Shown here: positions 1-8,752 of the stretch, piece after piece | Layout of the letters: each line of letters begins with the position of its first letter | Numbering within the stretch: position 1 is the first letter of the stretch | From: Blautia glucerasea | GTDB taxonomy: Bacteria > Bacillota > Clostridia > Lachnospirales > Lachnospiraceae | Direction: 5' to 3' | DNA: 52,659 nt | NCBI RefSeq assembly: GCF_013304385.1 | Contig: NZ_JAAITU010000030.1 | Span: 1-52,659 of the forward strand | Program-made: the position numbers and the translations under genes | Notes under the pieces: model-generated | What the model was told of the DNA's origin: nothing | What the model saw: only the letters and a program-made list of their open reading frames with translations | Database searches by the model: none

Positions 1-100
1 CTTGGTATGAGTCACACCCTCCCTCTCTTAGAACTGTCTATTTCCCGACAACCCCAATCATTATCATAGAAGATTATTATTTACAGACTTTTCTTCATAG

Positions 101-331
101 TCTCGCTGGTTTATCCGAAATTTCAAAAAATATACCGGTTCTACACCAATGCAATTCATTGTGGGAATCCGCATCAACAATGCTCAGATGTTACTTGAAA
201 CAACAACTTATTCCATCAATGAGATTTCTAAGATTGTCGGATATGATAACCAGCTTTATTTCAGCCGGCTTTTTCACAAGCTGAAAGGATATTCGCCAAG
301 AGAATACCGAAAAATAAGAAATAAGTTATGA
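101..331 (+). pseudogene. AraC-family regulator, C-terminal HTH remnant
   Basis: The open frame encodes only the second half of an AraC/XylS DNA-binding domain. A first-helix segment (SRWFIRNFKKYTGSTP) lies upstream of the first ATG at 149, followed by the second HTH (INEISKIVGYDNQLYFSRLF) and the family ending GYSPREYRK. The frame is closed by TAG at 98-100 and no sensor domain precedes it in any frame down to position 1. An intact member is about 250-300 residues. I infer a decayed gene whose 5' part is lost or frameshifted. Confidence 0.75.
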
Positions 332-365
332 AATCTATAATATCATAAAAACTAAATGTCAAAAA

Positions 366-412
366 AGGATGCCAACGAATCAAAGCAGATTACGTGACAT
401 CCTCTTCTTTTT
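366..412. terminator. bidirectional intrinsic terminator
   Basis: The arms AGGATG..ACG (from 366) and CGT..CATCCT (to 403) pair. The stem is followed by a T-rich tract on the plus strand and flanked by six A at its left base, giving a T tract on the minus strand. It sits between converging reading frames and can serve both. Confidence 0.7.
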
Positions 413-419
413 ATTAGTG

Positions 420-1240
420 CTATTTTATAAATTCAACCGAATAGTAATACATGTACTCATTATCTGTATTTATATGCTCCCCTGCAATATCCTGTATTGG
501 CAATGAACTTAACCCTTTTTCTCCATAAATCAGTACTGCCAATCCTTGCTCTGTTCCGTACTCTATCGTGCTTTTGTTCTCTATAGAGGTCGCAGATCTT
601 CCATAATATTCTCTGTTTGCAACACCTTCCAAGATTGGCGTTTCTGTCATATATTTTGAATATTCATCTGCTGCAATAAGCTTTGCAGTAAAATTATCAA
701 AATCCGGTGTAATGACAATCAATCCATTTTTTGCAGATTTCACGTCCTCATAGGAAAGTTCCAAAACTCGTTTATGAGAAACTCGTTTTCCAGAATGATA
801 TTCTGACAAGTAAACGTATAATGCTTGAAATGTATCTTTTGAATTGTATCGAAACATCATGGTTCCATCAATTCCGGACAACAATTCAGCCGTTTTCATT
901 TCTACACTATCCGGATCTACTGCTTCTATATAATTTTGTGGTTGCCGCAATTTATTACATACGATGGATCCAAAAGTAACCATAGATATTCCCACTACAA
1001 TAAGAAGCACTATAATGATTCTCTTTAAGTATCGTTGTTTGCGGCCACTGTCCTTTGTTATCTGTATCAATGTATCTTCTGATTTTTTTTCAATATTATC
1101 TATCTCAATATCTTCACCAGCCAAAAACTCATTAAGACTAATACCTAATATTTCGCATAATTCTAAGTATGCTGATACATCCGGCAAACAGATTCCCGAT
1201 TCCCACTTCGAAATAGCTGTCCTCGAAACAAACAGAATAA
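420..1240 (-). pseudogene. XRE-family membrane-anchored regulator, 5' truncated
   Basis: From about 1240 leftward the frame carries the second half of a Cro/C1 HTH (LFVSRTAISKWESG, then a leucine-rich helix ending NEFLAGED). A linker and one transmembrane segment (IIIVLLIVVGISMVTFGSIV) follow, then about 190 residues of unrecognised C-terminal domain. The first half of the HTH is missing: upstream sequence in the same frame belongs to a different gene, an HD-GYP protein read in another frame. The ATG at 1301 gives a chimeric N-terminus that is probably not biological. I infer a deletion that fused two genes. Confidence 0.65.
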
Positions 1241-1813
1241 GTGGTTGTACGGCGTATGTGACCTCCTGTGCTGCCATCCCTGTTTTCCACGAGAGTTGCA
1301 AATCCCATTACCATCTCTTTATTATGAGCACGCAGCTTCTGAAGCAAAGGATTCTCCATATTAAGATAAGCCCCTATGATTACAAAAACTGACATCAGGC
1401 TTGTAAGAAGCGCCTGCGGATGTATCATCTGATATACTGTAACTGCTAATGCCGCCACAATACAGGTTGTTATTGTAATGAGCTTATTATACCCCATATT
1501 TTTTCTTCCGCATATCAGTAATATAACACTACCAAGCATATAAACAGCTACCATAATGTAACAGGTATACACCGGAATTCCCATCGAATAATTTGTAATC
1601 TCTCCATGACAATATGTAATCTTTGGCATAAACAAGATCACAGCAGCCATATTTACTGCAAACGGCAATGCTGAATATTCCCGTAAAAAGCAATAATTCA
1701 AACACGATTTCTTTCTTTTGAACCTTATAGGCATATCGCTCACGGAAATATATAAATGCAATATAAATTACAATAAACATACAGCCTATCTGAAGTTTAC
1801 TATACTCAATCAT
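1230..1813 (-). pseudogene. membrane HD-GYP (or GGDEF/HD-GYP) protein, truncated and frameshifted
   Basis: It starts at ATG 1813 behind a GGAG site. About 40 residues of membrane segments (GCMFIVIYIAFIYF, IVFELLLFTGIFSIAV) read in one frame, then the protein continues in a second frame from about 1695. It has two or three more hydrophobic segments and ends with the entry to an HD-GYP domain (MGFATLVENRDGSTGGHIRR). The rest of that domain, including its HD and GYP residues, is absent because the gene runs into the XRE remnant near 1235. Such proteins normally hydrolyse cyclic di-GMP. This copy cannot. Confidence 0.65.
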
Positions 1814-1860
1814 AAATTTCTCTTTTCTCCCAAATTTCCATAACAAATTCTGCGCTTTTA

Positions 1861-2304
1861 CTATAACATCAAGGATAGCTCTATCTCATCTTCATCCATC
1901 GTTCCAGTCTCTTTAAAGCCTTTGTTCTTGTATAAACTTAATGCATGAATATTGTCCATATTGCAGGTTAATGTTACCTTGTCTGATGGTCCAAAGGGTT
2001 TCGTTTTAATGTACTCAATCGTCAGATCCAATGCAATACTTCCATACCCCTGTCCCTGATTAGATTCGTCAATCATCATATGCCATATATTGTATTCCGG
2101 AATATCATAATCATAAATCACCATGACATAACCAATCATAGTATCATCCTTATAGATTCCAAACGGCTGACATTGATTCCTGTAAACATAAGCCTGTGCA
2201 AGGCTTCGAATTGGATGGGAAACAAAGCGTTCCTGTCCGTTTGCAAGTTTCAAATGAAATGCTTCCATAAAATTATCTTCTGTAATTTGCCTTAGATATT
2301 CCAC
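1861..2304 (-). CDS. GNAT-family N-acetyltransferase
   Basis: A 147-residue single-domain GCN5-related acetyltransferase. The acetyl-CoA binding motif appears as MIDESNQGQGYGSIAL, with a preceding beta-strand (PEYNIWHMMI) and the family ending (HALSLYKNKGFKETG). Substrate is unknown; the pattern resembles small polyamine or antibiotic-type acetyltransferases. I chose the GTG at 2304 because GGAGG lies five bases upstream and this start avoids overlap with the broken gene ending at 2318. A longer frame from 2376 exists but has no good ribosome site. Confidence 0.8.
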   Translation of the reverse strand: MEYLRQITEDNFMEAFHLKLANGQERFVSHPIRSLAQAYVYRNQCQPFGIYKDDTMIGYVMVIYDYDIPEYNIWHMMIDESNQGQGYGSIALDLTIEYIKTKPFGPSDKVTLTCNMDNIHALSLYKNKGFKETGTMDEDEIELSLML

Positions 2305-2317
2305 AGCCACCTCCGTA

Positions 2318-2662
2318 CTACTGCACTCTTTGATAATGTTTCCAGAAGTTGATTGTTTCCTGAAGATCAGCTTCACTGGCGAACAGGTTCAGCTTCTTCG
2401 CAACTTCAACTGCAAAATCAACATATGCATTTGCTCGTGCAGTTATCACATTTTTATCTGTTACTAGGTCCGCATCGGAGAAATGGGTTGATTTCACATC
2501 ACACAGAATCCCAGCATGATCCAGCACATCAACCCCTGCACAGATCCCGGCAATCAAAATCTCACGTTTCATTAAGGCTTGTAGACACGCTTTCACCTCT
2601 CGAGTATCAATTTCAGCGATGTTTCCACCCGGAAGGATAAAACTTCTGATTTGATCTTTCAT
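2318..2662 (-). pseudogene. DJ-1/PfpI-family protein, N-terminally truncated
   Basis: It keeps the second half of a DJ-1/PfpI fold: FILPGG, the nucleophile-elbow region AGICAGVDVLDHAGIL with its cysteine, then STHFSDADLV, ITARANAYVDFAVEVAKKL and LQETINFWKH. About 60 residues that normally come first, including the early acidic residue of the family active site, are missing. At roughly 114 residues against a usual 180-200 it is probably non-functional. It may still be translated from ATG 2662, just after the membrane gene upstream. Confidence 0.7.
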
Positions 2663-2672
2663 CCTTATCCCC

Positions 2673-3113
2673 CTATTCATTCTCTTTTTTTCTTCTGCGC
2701 TCTGCAATCCTTCGATTGATCTTATCTGCCTCTTCTTTTTCCAAATACCACTTCACAAGGTAGGACAGCACATCGCATACTGCTGTGGAAATCAGTATTG
2801 CAACATACACTACTATGGAAACACTGTCACCCATAATAAGATAAATCACAGCACACATTGCAATTTCCAGAACTACAAGCTCTATACCTCTCTGCCACAT
2901 GATCTGAGGAATCGTCATGTCGTCCTTCAGATAGATAGGAATACATGGAATCATACAAATGAATGCCAACCCAAACGGTAGGAAAAAACAGATAAAACTG
3001 ATGCTGTTATTTCTTGCAAAAAGACTGCCAATCACTGCAATTGCAAATGTACACTCTGCCACAACCGTTATGTAATCAAACAGAAACTCTCTCTTCGGAT
3101 CAAATTCTTTCAT
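2673..3113 (-). CDS. LytTR-associated membrane protein (DUF3021-like)
   Basis: A 146-residue protein with four predicted transmembrane helices (about residues 14-35, 40-60, 75-98 and 105-127) and a very basic tail (KINRRIAERRRKKENE). Its start overlaps the end of the LytTR gene by 14 bases, and ATG 3113 lies nine bases after GGAGG, so the two are translationally coupled. Small four-helix proteins of this kind often sit beside LytTR regulators in Firmicutes and are thought to modulate them. The family call comes from context and topology, not from a strong motif. Confidence 0.7.
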   Translation of the reverse strand: MKEFDPKREFLFDYITVVAECTFAIAVIGSLFARNNSISFICFFLPFGLAFICMIPCIPIYLKDDMTIPQIMWQRGIELVVLEIAMCAVIYLIMGDSVSIVVYVAILISTAVCDVLSYLVKWYLEKEEADKINRRIAERRRKKENE

Positions 3114-3561
3114 CGTCATCATCCTCCATAAAACAATCTTCAATTTCCTTTGCATACCTTCTTGTAATCAATATTTCTTCACCGTTTTCCATTCTGGCAT
3201 ATAGTCTTCCGTTCAATGCAGTCCGTACGGAAGTAATATGCTCTACATTGACAAGCATTGTTTTGGACGCTCTGCATATAGTTCTTCTCTTGACCTTGTC
3301 TTCTACCTGATACAATCTGCCTTTTATTTCATAAACACTGTCCACAGTATATGCAAATACCAGACCATCCACAGTCTCAAAATACAGAATATCCTCTATT
3401 CTGACAGATGCCCTTTCCCTTGCCTTCTTATATCCGGTCAGAGTATCCCCTTTATGTTGTACATATTCTTTTATCTCTTCAAAGTCCTTAGTAAGTCTTA
3501 TGTACGCAAGGGTCACTCCTTCTTCTTCCGGACTTTTTACAAGTTTTTCCGTTACCCTCAT
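3100..3561 (-). CDS. LytTR-domain transcriptional regulator
   Basis: A 153-residue protein whose second half is a LytTR DNA-binding domain: ASVRIEDILYFETVDGLVFAY, then a strand pair ending FCRASKT-like (ICRASKTMLVNVEHI) and LNGRLYARMENGEEILITRRYAKEI. There is no receiver domain. The first 50 residues are short and unassigned, as in stand-alone LytTR proteins that pair with a membrane inhibitor. The downstream overlapping membrane gene fits that arrangement. Confidence 0.85.
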   Translation of the reverse strand: MRVTEKLVKSPEEEGVTLAYIRLTKDFEEIKEYVQHKGDTLTGYKKARERASVRIEDILYFETVDGLVFAYTVDSVYEIKGRLYQVEDKVKRRTICRASKTMLVNVEHITSVRTALNGRLYARMENGEEILITRRYAKEIEDCFMEDDDDERI

Positions 3562-3754
3562 GTGTATTTCCTTTCCGGCTAAATCATATTACCAATTTGC
3601 TACCATAATTACTCTATCGTGATTCAATTTCATTGTCCATATGCAGACAACTAACATGCGCAAAACCGATGCCAAGATGCATAATAATCCCAGTTTTCGT
3701 CAATAATACGAAAGCAGTACAAACCTTATCAGATTCGTACTGCCAACCTCATAT

Positions 3755-4378
3755 CTAAAAAATCTGCCTCGGCAGTTTCTTTTTCGCTTTATATGGGAAC
3801 TGCTTATCAAACTCCTCTGCTTCCTGCTCATCTACAAGATAACCCTCCGGTGTTGCATACTCTCCTGTAATTCCATCAAAATAACCCGGTATCAGTTCCT
3901 TACACAAAAAGAATGATGTATCTTCCCCCTCCGGCAATCCATGATATCGGATACCATACTCGCTTGCCTGCTTAAAACCGCTCTTTCCATAAAAATCAAT
4001 ATTTCCTTCAAAGCACAGCGCTCCACAGCCAAGCTCTGCAGCTTTCTCCAATGAATAATCAAGCAGAATTTTTCCATATCCCTTCCGTTTATATTCGTTT
4101 TTGATACAGATTGGTCCCATCGTCATAATGGGAATGCTTCTTCCGTCATCTGCTGTGATTGCAGTTCTCACAAAGATATTCTGTCCGATAAGTTCTCCGT
4201 CCTGATACATAACAAAATCAAGCTCCGGTACAAATGCCGGATCATTTCTTAACTGGTTAAGGACATAATGCTCCAGGCATCCGGGGCGGTATACATTCCA
4301 AAAACTATCCCTTACCAGATTTTCTACTTTTCGATATTCACTTTTTTCTTCTAAACGGATTACTATATTATTTTTCAT
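3755..4378 (-). CDS. GNAT-family N-acetyltransferase
   Basis: A 207-residue acetyltransferase with the motif A segment MGPICIKNEYKRKGYGKILL and the strand GALCFEGNIDFYGKSGFKQA, where the FYGKSGF turn is typical of the family. A C-terminal extension of about 60 residues ends KKKLPRQIF. ATG 4378 is preferred because AAGGAG lies nine bases upstream. It follows the TetR gene by 14 bases and probably forms a two-gene operon with it, so its expression is likely controlled by that repressor. Confidence 0.85.
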   Translation of the reverse strand: MKNNIVIRLEEKSEYRKVENLVRDSFWNVYRPGCLEHYVLNQLRNDPAFVPELDFVMYQDGELIGQNIFVRTAITADDGRSIPIMTMGPICIKNEYKRKGYGKILLDYSLEKAAELGCGALCFEGNIDFYGKSGFKQASEYGIRYHGLPEGEDTSFFLCKELIPGYFDGITGEYATPEGYLVDEQEAEEFDKQFPYKAKKKLPRQIF

Positions 4379-4392
4379 GATCTGATTCTCCT

Positions 4393-4983
4393 TCACTTCA
4401 AATCTTGTACCAAGCTTTTTATAGCTGATACAAATTCATCTTTTACATTTTCCTTATCTTCTGCTCCATCATAAAGGCTGTAATAAAAATGCATGACAGC
4501 ATAGAATCTGACAGCTTTATCCTTAGCATTTGTAAATCCCATGCTATCAAATAAATCTTTCACATAGGATGCCGGTCCAGCTACGAGATACTGCTGATAT
4601 AAATTCTGCATCTCTTTACTGCGAAACTGCTCGATTGTCAGCATCTTCCGAAACGATGATGCAAAATCATCCTCTGTCCAGTATTCATACATTGACTTGC
4701 TGTATTCCACCAAATCATCCAGAGACACATTCTCATACTGTTCAGGCATTTTTTCTTTTTCCTCTTCCGGCATATCATATTCGGATGCCTGTTCACCATC
4801 TTGCTGTTCCATACGCTGCACAATACAGTCAAAAATATCTCTTTTGCTTTTGTAATGGCGGTACAATGCCCCTTTTGTCATATCAAGTTCTCCTGCTATC
4901 TGGCTGACTGAGACTGCCTCATAACCATCTCTGGCAAACAAATGCAGTGCTACAATCAATATTTCTTCTTTTCTATTACTCAC
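4393..4983 (-). CDS. TetR/AcrR-family transcriptional regulator
   Basis: A 196-residue regulator. The N-terminal HTH is clear (ILIVALHLFARDGYEAVSVS, then MTKGALYRHYKSKRDIFD). The C-terminal ligand domain is acidic and unassigned. GTG 4983 is chosen as start because GGAGG lies eight bases upstream. A palindromic site pair lies just ahead at 5004-5047, so autoregulation is likely, with the acetyltransferase downstream in the same operon. Confidence 0.85.
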   Translation of the reverse strand: MSNRKEEILIVALHLFARDGYEAVSVSQIAGELDMTKGALYRHYKSKRDIFDCIVQRMEQQDGEQASEYDMPEEEKEKMPEQYENVSLDDLVEYSKSMYEYWTEDDFASSFRKMLTIEQFRSKEMQNLYQQYLVAGPASYVKDLFDSMGFTNAKDKAVRFYAVMHFYYSLYDGAEDKENVKDEFVSAIKSLVQDLK

Positions 4984-5003
4984 GCTGATAACCTCCAAGT
5001 TAA

Positions 5004-5047
5004 AATAAACGACCGTTTACATTTTTATAATAGTAAACGGTCGTTTA
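5004..5047. promoter_or_regulatory. paired TetR operator
   Basis: Two copies of the near-palindrome TAAACGACCGTTTAC lie in inverted orientation (5006-5020 and 5033-5047), separated by an AT-rich 12-base spacer. They sit 21 bases upstream of the TetR start. The AAACGRYCGTTT core is typical of TetR-family operators. Confidence 0.8.
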
Positions 5048-5075
5048 TTTGTCAAGACTTTTCTTTTTGTTTATA

Positions 5076-5843
5076 TTATCTCTTTTTATAAATCAGAAGT
5101 TCTGGATTTTCACCAGCTTTCTCATATGTACATACTAGAATAAAATCCATACCTGCCAGAATACCGAAGCACCTGTCTCCTCCAAATTCAGACTCCAGTT
5201 GATTCCCCAGATAGGTTTTCTGATCATCAAGGAATTTCACTTTTTGACCATTAGGCAGAGTATAATCCAGATTCACATATTTCCCCACAAGTGCATTTAG
5301 TTTGTCTACCCTTGGAAGTCCGTCTATATGTAGATCATTAATTTCATTTATCAATTGCTTTTTAAACTCTTCAAACTGCCCATTGTCACTAAGCTCATCA
5401 TATCTTTTCCAGTAATCTAACTTTGGAAGCATTTCTTTCAGATAAGTGCGTGCCTGTTCTTCGGTAAAGCTTTCATTTACCATATTCTTTACACATACAT
5501 CAATCAATTCATCCATATTGTTATATGTGTATGTTCCATCTGCATAGCACCATTTACAATACTCCTCATTTAATGTGCCATCCTTATCACGTCCCAATAT
5601 GGAATCATCATCAATTGGCATCCCGCAGCACTGACAGATCAGCTTTCTGGGTTCTCCCAAAAGCGTATTGATTGAAACATCAAATTCTTTCGATAAGAGC
5701 TTTAATGTATCCGTATTGGGAACGGTATCTCCATTTTCCCAACGTGATACTGCCTGCCTTGTTACCATAATTTTATCTGCCAGCTCGTCCTGTGACATTC
5801 CTCTTTCAGTACGAAGTTTCAAAATAATATTTTTTGTTTCCAT
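5076..5843 (-). CDS. XRE regulator fused to a zinc-ribbon domain
   Basis: A 255-residue protein. Residues 1-65 form a Cro/C1 HTH (MSQDELADKIMVTRQAVSRWENGDTVPN is the recognition region, read in two pieces). Next comes a zinc ribbon with cysteines in CQCCGMP and EYCKWCYADG, as in the putative zinc-ribbon family found beside such HTH domains. The C-terminal 110 residues are unassigned and look globular (PNGQKVKFLDDQKTY). ATG 5843 follows GGAGG. It is probably a sensor-regulator but no signal or target is visible. Confidence 0.8.
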   Translation of the reverse strand: METKNIILKLRTERGMSQDELADKIMVTRQAVSRWENGDTVPNTDTLKLLSKEFDVSINTLLGEPRKLICQCCGMPIDDDSILGRDKDGTLNEEYCKWCYADGTYTYNNMDELIDVCVKNMVNESFTEEQARTYLKEMLPKLDYWKRYDELSDNGQFEEFKKQLINEINDLHIDGLPRVDKLNALVGKYVNLDYTLPNGQKVKFLDDQKTYLGNQLESEFGGDRCFGILAGMDFILVCTYEKAGENPELLIYKKR

Positions 5844-5931
5844 CGTCGTCACCTCCATAACCATATCATACAGATAAATTCATGTTCTGAAAAGCAACCT
5901 GCTGTTGCCATACCATGTCTATATGATTTGA

Positions 5932-6203
5932 TCAGCACTCTTTGGTCATGACTTTCTTACACCAGGTTCTTGTCTTACAGTGAGGACATTTTAAGTATCT
6001 TGTGCTTATTCTCTTCCTTTTCTCTAATCATATTCACCATATTTTCCTCCGCTTTTTTCTTATAATTTTACTGGGAAATTCTCTCTCCGGTCAGAAGTTC
6101 ATTTACTGTTATTTCTAATTCATTACACAATGGTAACAGCAGTGATGCTTCCGGAAAGCCGTTTTCACATTCCCATTTCGATATTGTTTTATCACTGAAC
6201 ACC
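5932..6203 (-). pseudogene. XRE regulator with zinc ribbon, remnant
   Basis: Read leftward from 6203, a partial HTH (SDKTISKWECENGFPE) continues through a leucine-rich helix to LTGERIS. An in-frame TAA at 6068-6070 interrupts it, then coding resumes in the same frame (NYKKKAEENMVNMIREKEENK). A further frame change gives a zinc-ribbon end (RYLKCPHCKTRTWCKKV). The N-terminus is gone. At least three lesions mark it as dead. Confidence 0.65.
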
Positions 6204-6208
6204 CACGT

Positions 6209-6245
6209 AGCGTAGAGAATGGTGAATATATGCGGATTCTACGCT
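6209..6245. repeat. short inverted repeat
   Basis: AGCGTAGAGAAT (6209-6220) pairs with ATTCTACGCT (6236-6245) with one bulged base. A further CGTAGAG follows the right arm. It borders the truncated end of the XRE remnant and could be a scar of a lost mobile element. Confidence 0.4.
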
Positions 6246-6300
6246 TCGTAGAGTATAAAATATCTACGGATTTCTTGTTTGATCCATATCAGTTAATCTT

Positions 6301-6819
6301 TTAATATATCTTATCAACCTCAGCTTTATACACTTCTTCAATATGAGCATCAAAAAGTACCCACTCCACCAGATCAAAACAATTTAGATTATCCTGCAAG
6401 AATCTGTTTACTGTATGTATCGCAATCTTTGCCGCCAACTCAACCGGAAAACTATATACTCCCGTTGATATGGAAGGAAATGCAATAGACCTGATTCCAT
6501 TATCCATTGCCAGCTTCATAGAATTAAAATAACAGTTAGCAAGAAGTTCCTCTTCTCTATTCCTGCCGCCGTTCCATATCGGTCCTGCAGTATGAATCAC
6601 GTAATCGCATGGCAGCTTATAGGCTTTTGTTATCTTTGCTTCTCCTGTCTCGCATCCGTGAAGTGTCCTGCACTCCGCCAGAAGTTCCGGTCCTGCTGCT
6701 CTGTGAATCGCACCATCTACACCTCCTCCGCCAAGAAGAGAGTTGTTTGCTGCATTTACGATTGCCTGCACATCGGTAACTTTTGTTATGTCACCTTTAA
6801 TCGTCTTAATCAAATACAT
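6301..6819 (-). CDS. macrodomain protein (O-acetyl-ADP-ribose deacetylase type)
   Basis: A 172-residue single macrodomain, the usual size for the bacterial YmdB/MacroD class that hydrolyses O-acetyl-ADP-ribose or removes mono-ADP-ribose. The early motif GDITKV, the ligand loop [20 protein letters not shown] and the second loop [13 protein letters not shown] are all present, with the conserved Asn and Asp/His positions. It is followed downstream only by remnants and preceded by a run of small broken genes. Substrate in this host is unknown. Confidence 0.92.
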   Translation of the reverse strand: MYLIKTIKGDITKVTDVQAIVNAANNSLLGGGGVDGAIHRAAGPELLAECRTLHGCETGEAKITKAYKLPCDYVIHTAGPIWNGGRNREEELLANCYFNSMKLAMDNGIRSIAFPSISTGVYSFPVELAAKIAIHTVNRFLQDNLNCFDLVEWVLFDAHIEEVYKAEVDKIY

Positions 6820-6822
6820 TGT

Positions 6823-7041
6823 TTAATATTCCTTTTTTATCTCGCCATCTATTCCATACATTTTCTTGAATGCATCAAGGTCTGCTTGGTTCTTAATCAG
6901 CATAACCTCCTCTATTTTACCTGTATGAATATCTTTAAACCCAGCTACTTACTCGCCATTACATATGCTCACTTTGATTACTGGTTTCTTATTTTCTTTA
7001 TCATATGTCTTTGTAGCTGGCTTTTTCTTAAATAGACCCAC
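6823..7041 (-). pseudogene. small conserved protein with internal stop
   Basis: A 72-codon frame starts at GTG 7041 with GLFKKKPATKTYDKE, and contains ICNGE, a TAA at 6949-6951, then VAGFKDIHTGKIEEVMLI and a final FKKMYGIDGEI. Relatives I recall have Gln at the stop position, so CAA to TAA is the likely lesion. The family is small and of unknown function (sometimes mislabelled aspartate dehydrogenase). Recoding is not suggested because neighbouring genes carry unrelated lesions. Confidence 0.5.
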
Positions 7042-7123
7042 TCTGTGCACCTTCTTTTAACTTTGCCATTGTCTCGATAATACCTACTACCGGACATGCA
7101 TCTGCATCTACAAATATCTGCAC
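7028..7123 (-). pseudogene. DUF188 (YaiI/YqxD) N-terminal fragment
   Basis: Thirty-one codons from GTG 7123 begin with the DUF188 signature IFVDADACPVV and then lose similarity. The normal protein is about 150 residues. GAGAGG precedes the start, which shares one base with the stop of the gene upstream. Translation ends at 7028 inside the start region of the next remnant. Confidence 0.6.
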
Positions 7124-7491
7124 TAGTACCTCTCCATTTCTTTTTGAATCCATGTCATAATTACATCTACGAGATATTCCTGCTGCACTTGGCTTAGTTC
7201 TTTTCCCGGTTGCATTTTATGCCACTTCCGGATGCACTCTCTGCAACATGTTGCAGTTGCATGCTAGGCAATAAATACCGGGTGACCACGCATTGGTGTC
7301 TGCTTGCCATCATTTGCTATATATGCCGGAGCTTCTCTTTTTGAGATAAAATCCTCTGCATGTTGTCTGATTCTCTCCAGTCCTTTTTCGTTTATGTAAT
7401 CAATATCTTTCTGCTTTAGATGGAAACTGCTTCGGAACTTGGAATTGTTCAGTCGCTCAAATAACTGCTTGTACCATTTATCCTTCGTCAT
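7123..7491 (-). pseudogene. DUF4186 protein with in-frame TAG
   Basis: Codons from 7491 give KFRSSFHLKQKDIDYI and end in RGHPVFIA. A TAG at 7264-7266 follows, and the same frame continues HATATCCRECIRKWHKMQPG through a complete family-like C-terminus ending at 7123. Intact DUF4186 proteins have Gln between FIA and HATATCC, so a single CAG to TAG change explains the break. Function of the family is unknown. The cysteine/histidine cluster suggests metal binding. Confidence 0.75.
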
Positions 7492-7495
7492 ATCA

Positions 7496-8182
7496 TCACC
7501 ACAAATCGTATTGTTTCATAGTCTCTGCATTTCGATATTCATGTTTCTCATAATATCCTATCAACTTCCCATCATCTCTGAGTGCCACCATATAAACATC
7601 TTTATTCTGTTTCTCATTGTGAAAAGTATAAACGATATTATGACTTTCATCTACTGCAAACCAGTCCACTACCTGCTGTATTTTATCTCTTGATTCCGGA
7701 TTGTGACAATCTAACAGACTTTTTCCAATAAGTTTATCGCCACCTCGCTTCGCATAACTGATAACAGCTGCCGGATTCATGTAAATAATCTCATGCTTAA
7801 GATTGCATATAACAACGGATGCCTTATCCTGATCAACAATACTTTTATAAAAGCTGACATAAGATTTAAACTTAATCACTTTTTCATTATCCTGCCTCTT
7901 TTGAAGTTGTGGTTTCTTTCTTCGATAATAATCGTATATTTCTCCACCTGGTATCCAGATTTGTGCCTCATTTATCTTATCAAGTACAGCTTCAACAATC
8001 TGTTCATCTGCCAGCGAATCAGGTGCTTTATCATGTTCTGTTACATACTTTTTATATTCTTCATACACCCAGCCTGTAATCTTATCCTTCTGTTTCATCT
8101 TGAGATCACTAAACTTCTTGTTCATCTGTAAAAGCTGACCATCTATCTTTTTATGTATTTTTGTCTTCTTACTTTTTGCCAT
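7496..8182 (-). CDS. PAS-domain protein with basic N-terminal domain
   Basis: A 228-residue soluble protein. The first 20 residues are Lys-rich. Residues 20-95 form an unassigned helical domain that includes WIPGGEIYDYYRRKKPQLQKR. From about residue 115 there is a PAS domain (VVICNLKHEIIYMNPAAVIS, GKSLLDCHNPES, and a C-terminal strand DGKLIGYYEKHEYR). No kinase, cyclase or DNA-binding output follows. It lies 12 bases downstream of the flavoprotein gene, so the two may be co-transcribed, suggesting redox or ligand sensing. Confidence 0.75.
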   Translation of the reverse strand: MAKSKKTKIHKKIDGQLLQMNKKFSDLKMKQKDKITGWVYEEYKKYVTEHDKAPDSLADEQIVEAVLDKINEAQIWIPGGEIYDYYRRKKPQLQKRQDNEKVIKFKSYVSFYKSIVDQDKASVVICNLKHEIIYMNPAAVISYAKRGGDKLIGKSLLDCHNPESRDKIQQVVDWFAVDESHNIVYTFHNEKQNKDVYMVALRDDGKLIGYYEKHEYRNAETMKQYDLW

Positions 8183-8194
8183 CTTATGTTATCC

Positions 8195-8587
8195 TTAGAA
8201 CTTCACTACTTCCGGTTCATGTGTAAATGATGAAAATGTAGCTGTTGCATTCTTAAAATAAAACACCTCTGTATTTCCATCATCTGCTGAGTACATATTC
8301 TGTAAAGATGGATAAGCATCAAGCATAGACTGTCTTGCTTCTCTTCTATCATCTTCTACAAGTTCTCCTGCTACACGAAGCCACTCTCCATTCTTAAATG
8401 CACAGATTTCTACCTTTGGATTTGCATGAATCTGTTTTGAAACATCTTTCACCTTTCCGGTCTGAATATACAGTTTTCCTTCAAAAATATGTGCTGTTCC
8501 AAAAGGTCTTACCCTTGGCTGGTCTCCTTCCACTGTTGCCAAATAATATGTTTCTGCTTCTTTCAAAAAATTTACTACTCGTTCCAT
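8195..8587 (-). CDS. pyridoxamine 5'-phosphate oxidase-like FMN protein
   Basis: A 130-residue split-barrel protein of the PNPOx-like superfamily: YYLATVEGDQPRVRPFGTAH at the start, then KLYIQTGKVKDVSKQI and NPKVEICAFKNGEWLRVAGE. It has the length of the stand-alone FMN-binding members, not of true PdxH. It probably binds FMN or a related cofactor; its reaction is unknown. ATG 8587 is preceded by AGGAGG. Confidence 0.85.
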   Translation of the reverse strand: MERVVNFLKEAETYYLATVEGDQPRVRPFGTAHIFEGKLYIQTGKVKDVSKQIHANPKVEICAFKNGEWLRVAGELVEDDRREARQSMLDAYPSLQNMYSADDGNTEVFYFKNATATFSSFTHEPEVVKF

Positions 8588-8752
8588 GGTATAATCCTCC
8601 TGCCTTAACTGTTTATCTGATAATTATAATGAATTTCAACTGTTCTCAGTATAGCATATATTGCTTTATTAAGTATCAATAATTTGCCTTATGAGAAGAT
8701 TGCCCTTACACATTGAGATTTGTTACTTTTCTTTCACAGTAACTGCTCACGC

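Noticed and set aside
3695-3755. Inverted repeat GCAGTAC/GTACTGC after the acetyltransferase gene
   Set aside because: It may be a weak terminator, but the loop is long and the T tract is poor, so I did not list it as a feature.
6823-7491. Stop-codon reassignment suggested by TAA and TAG at Gln positions
   Set aside because: Both codons are used as normal stops by many intact genes in the window, and nearby remnants carry frameshifts and truncations. Ordinary gene decay explains it.
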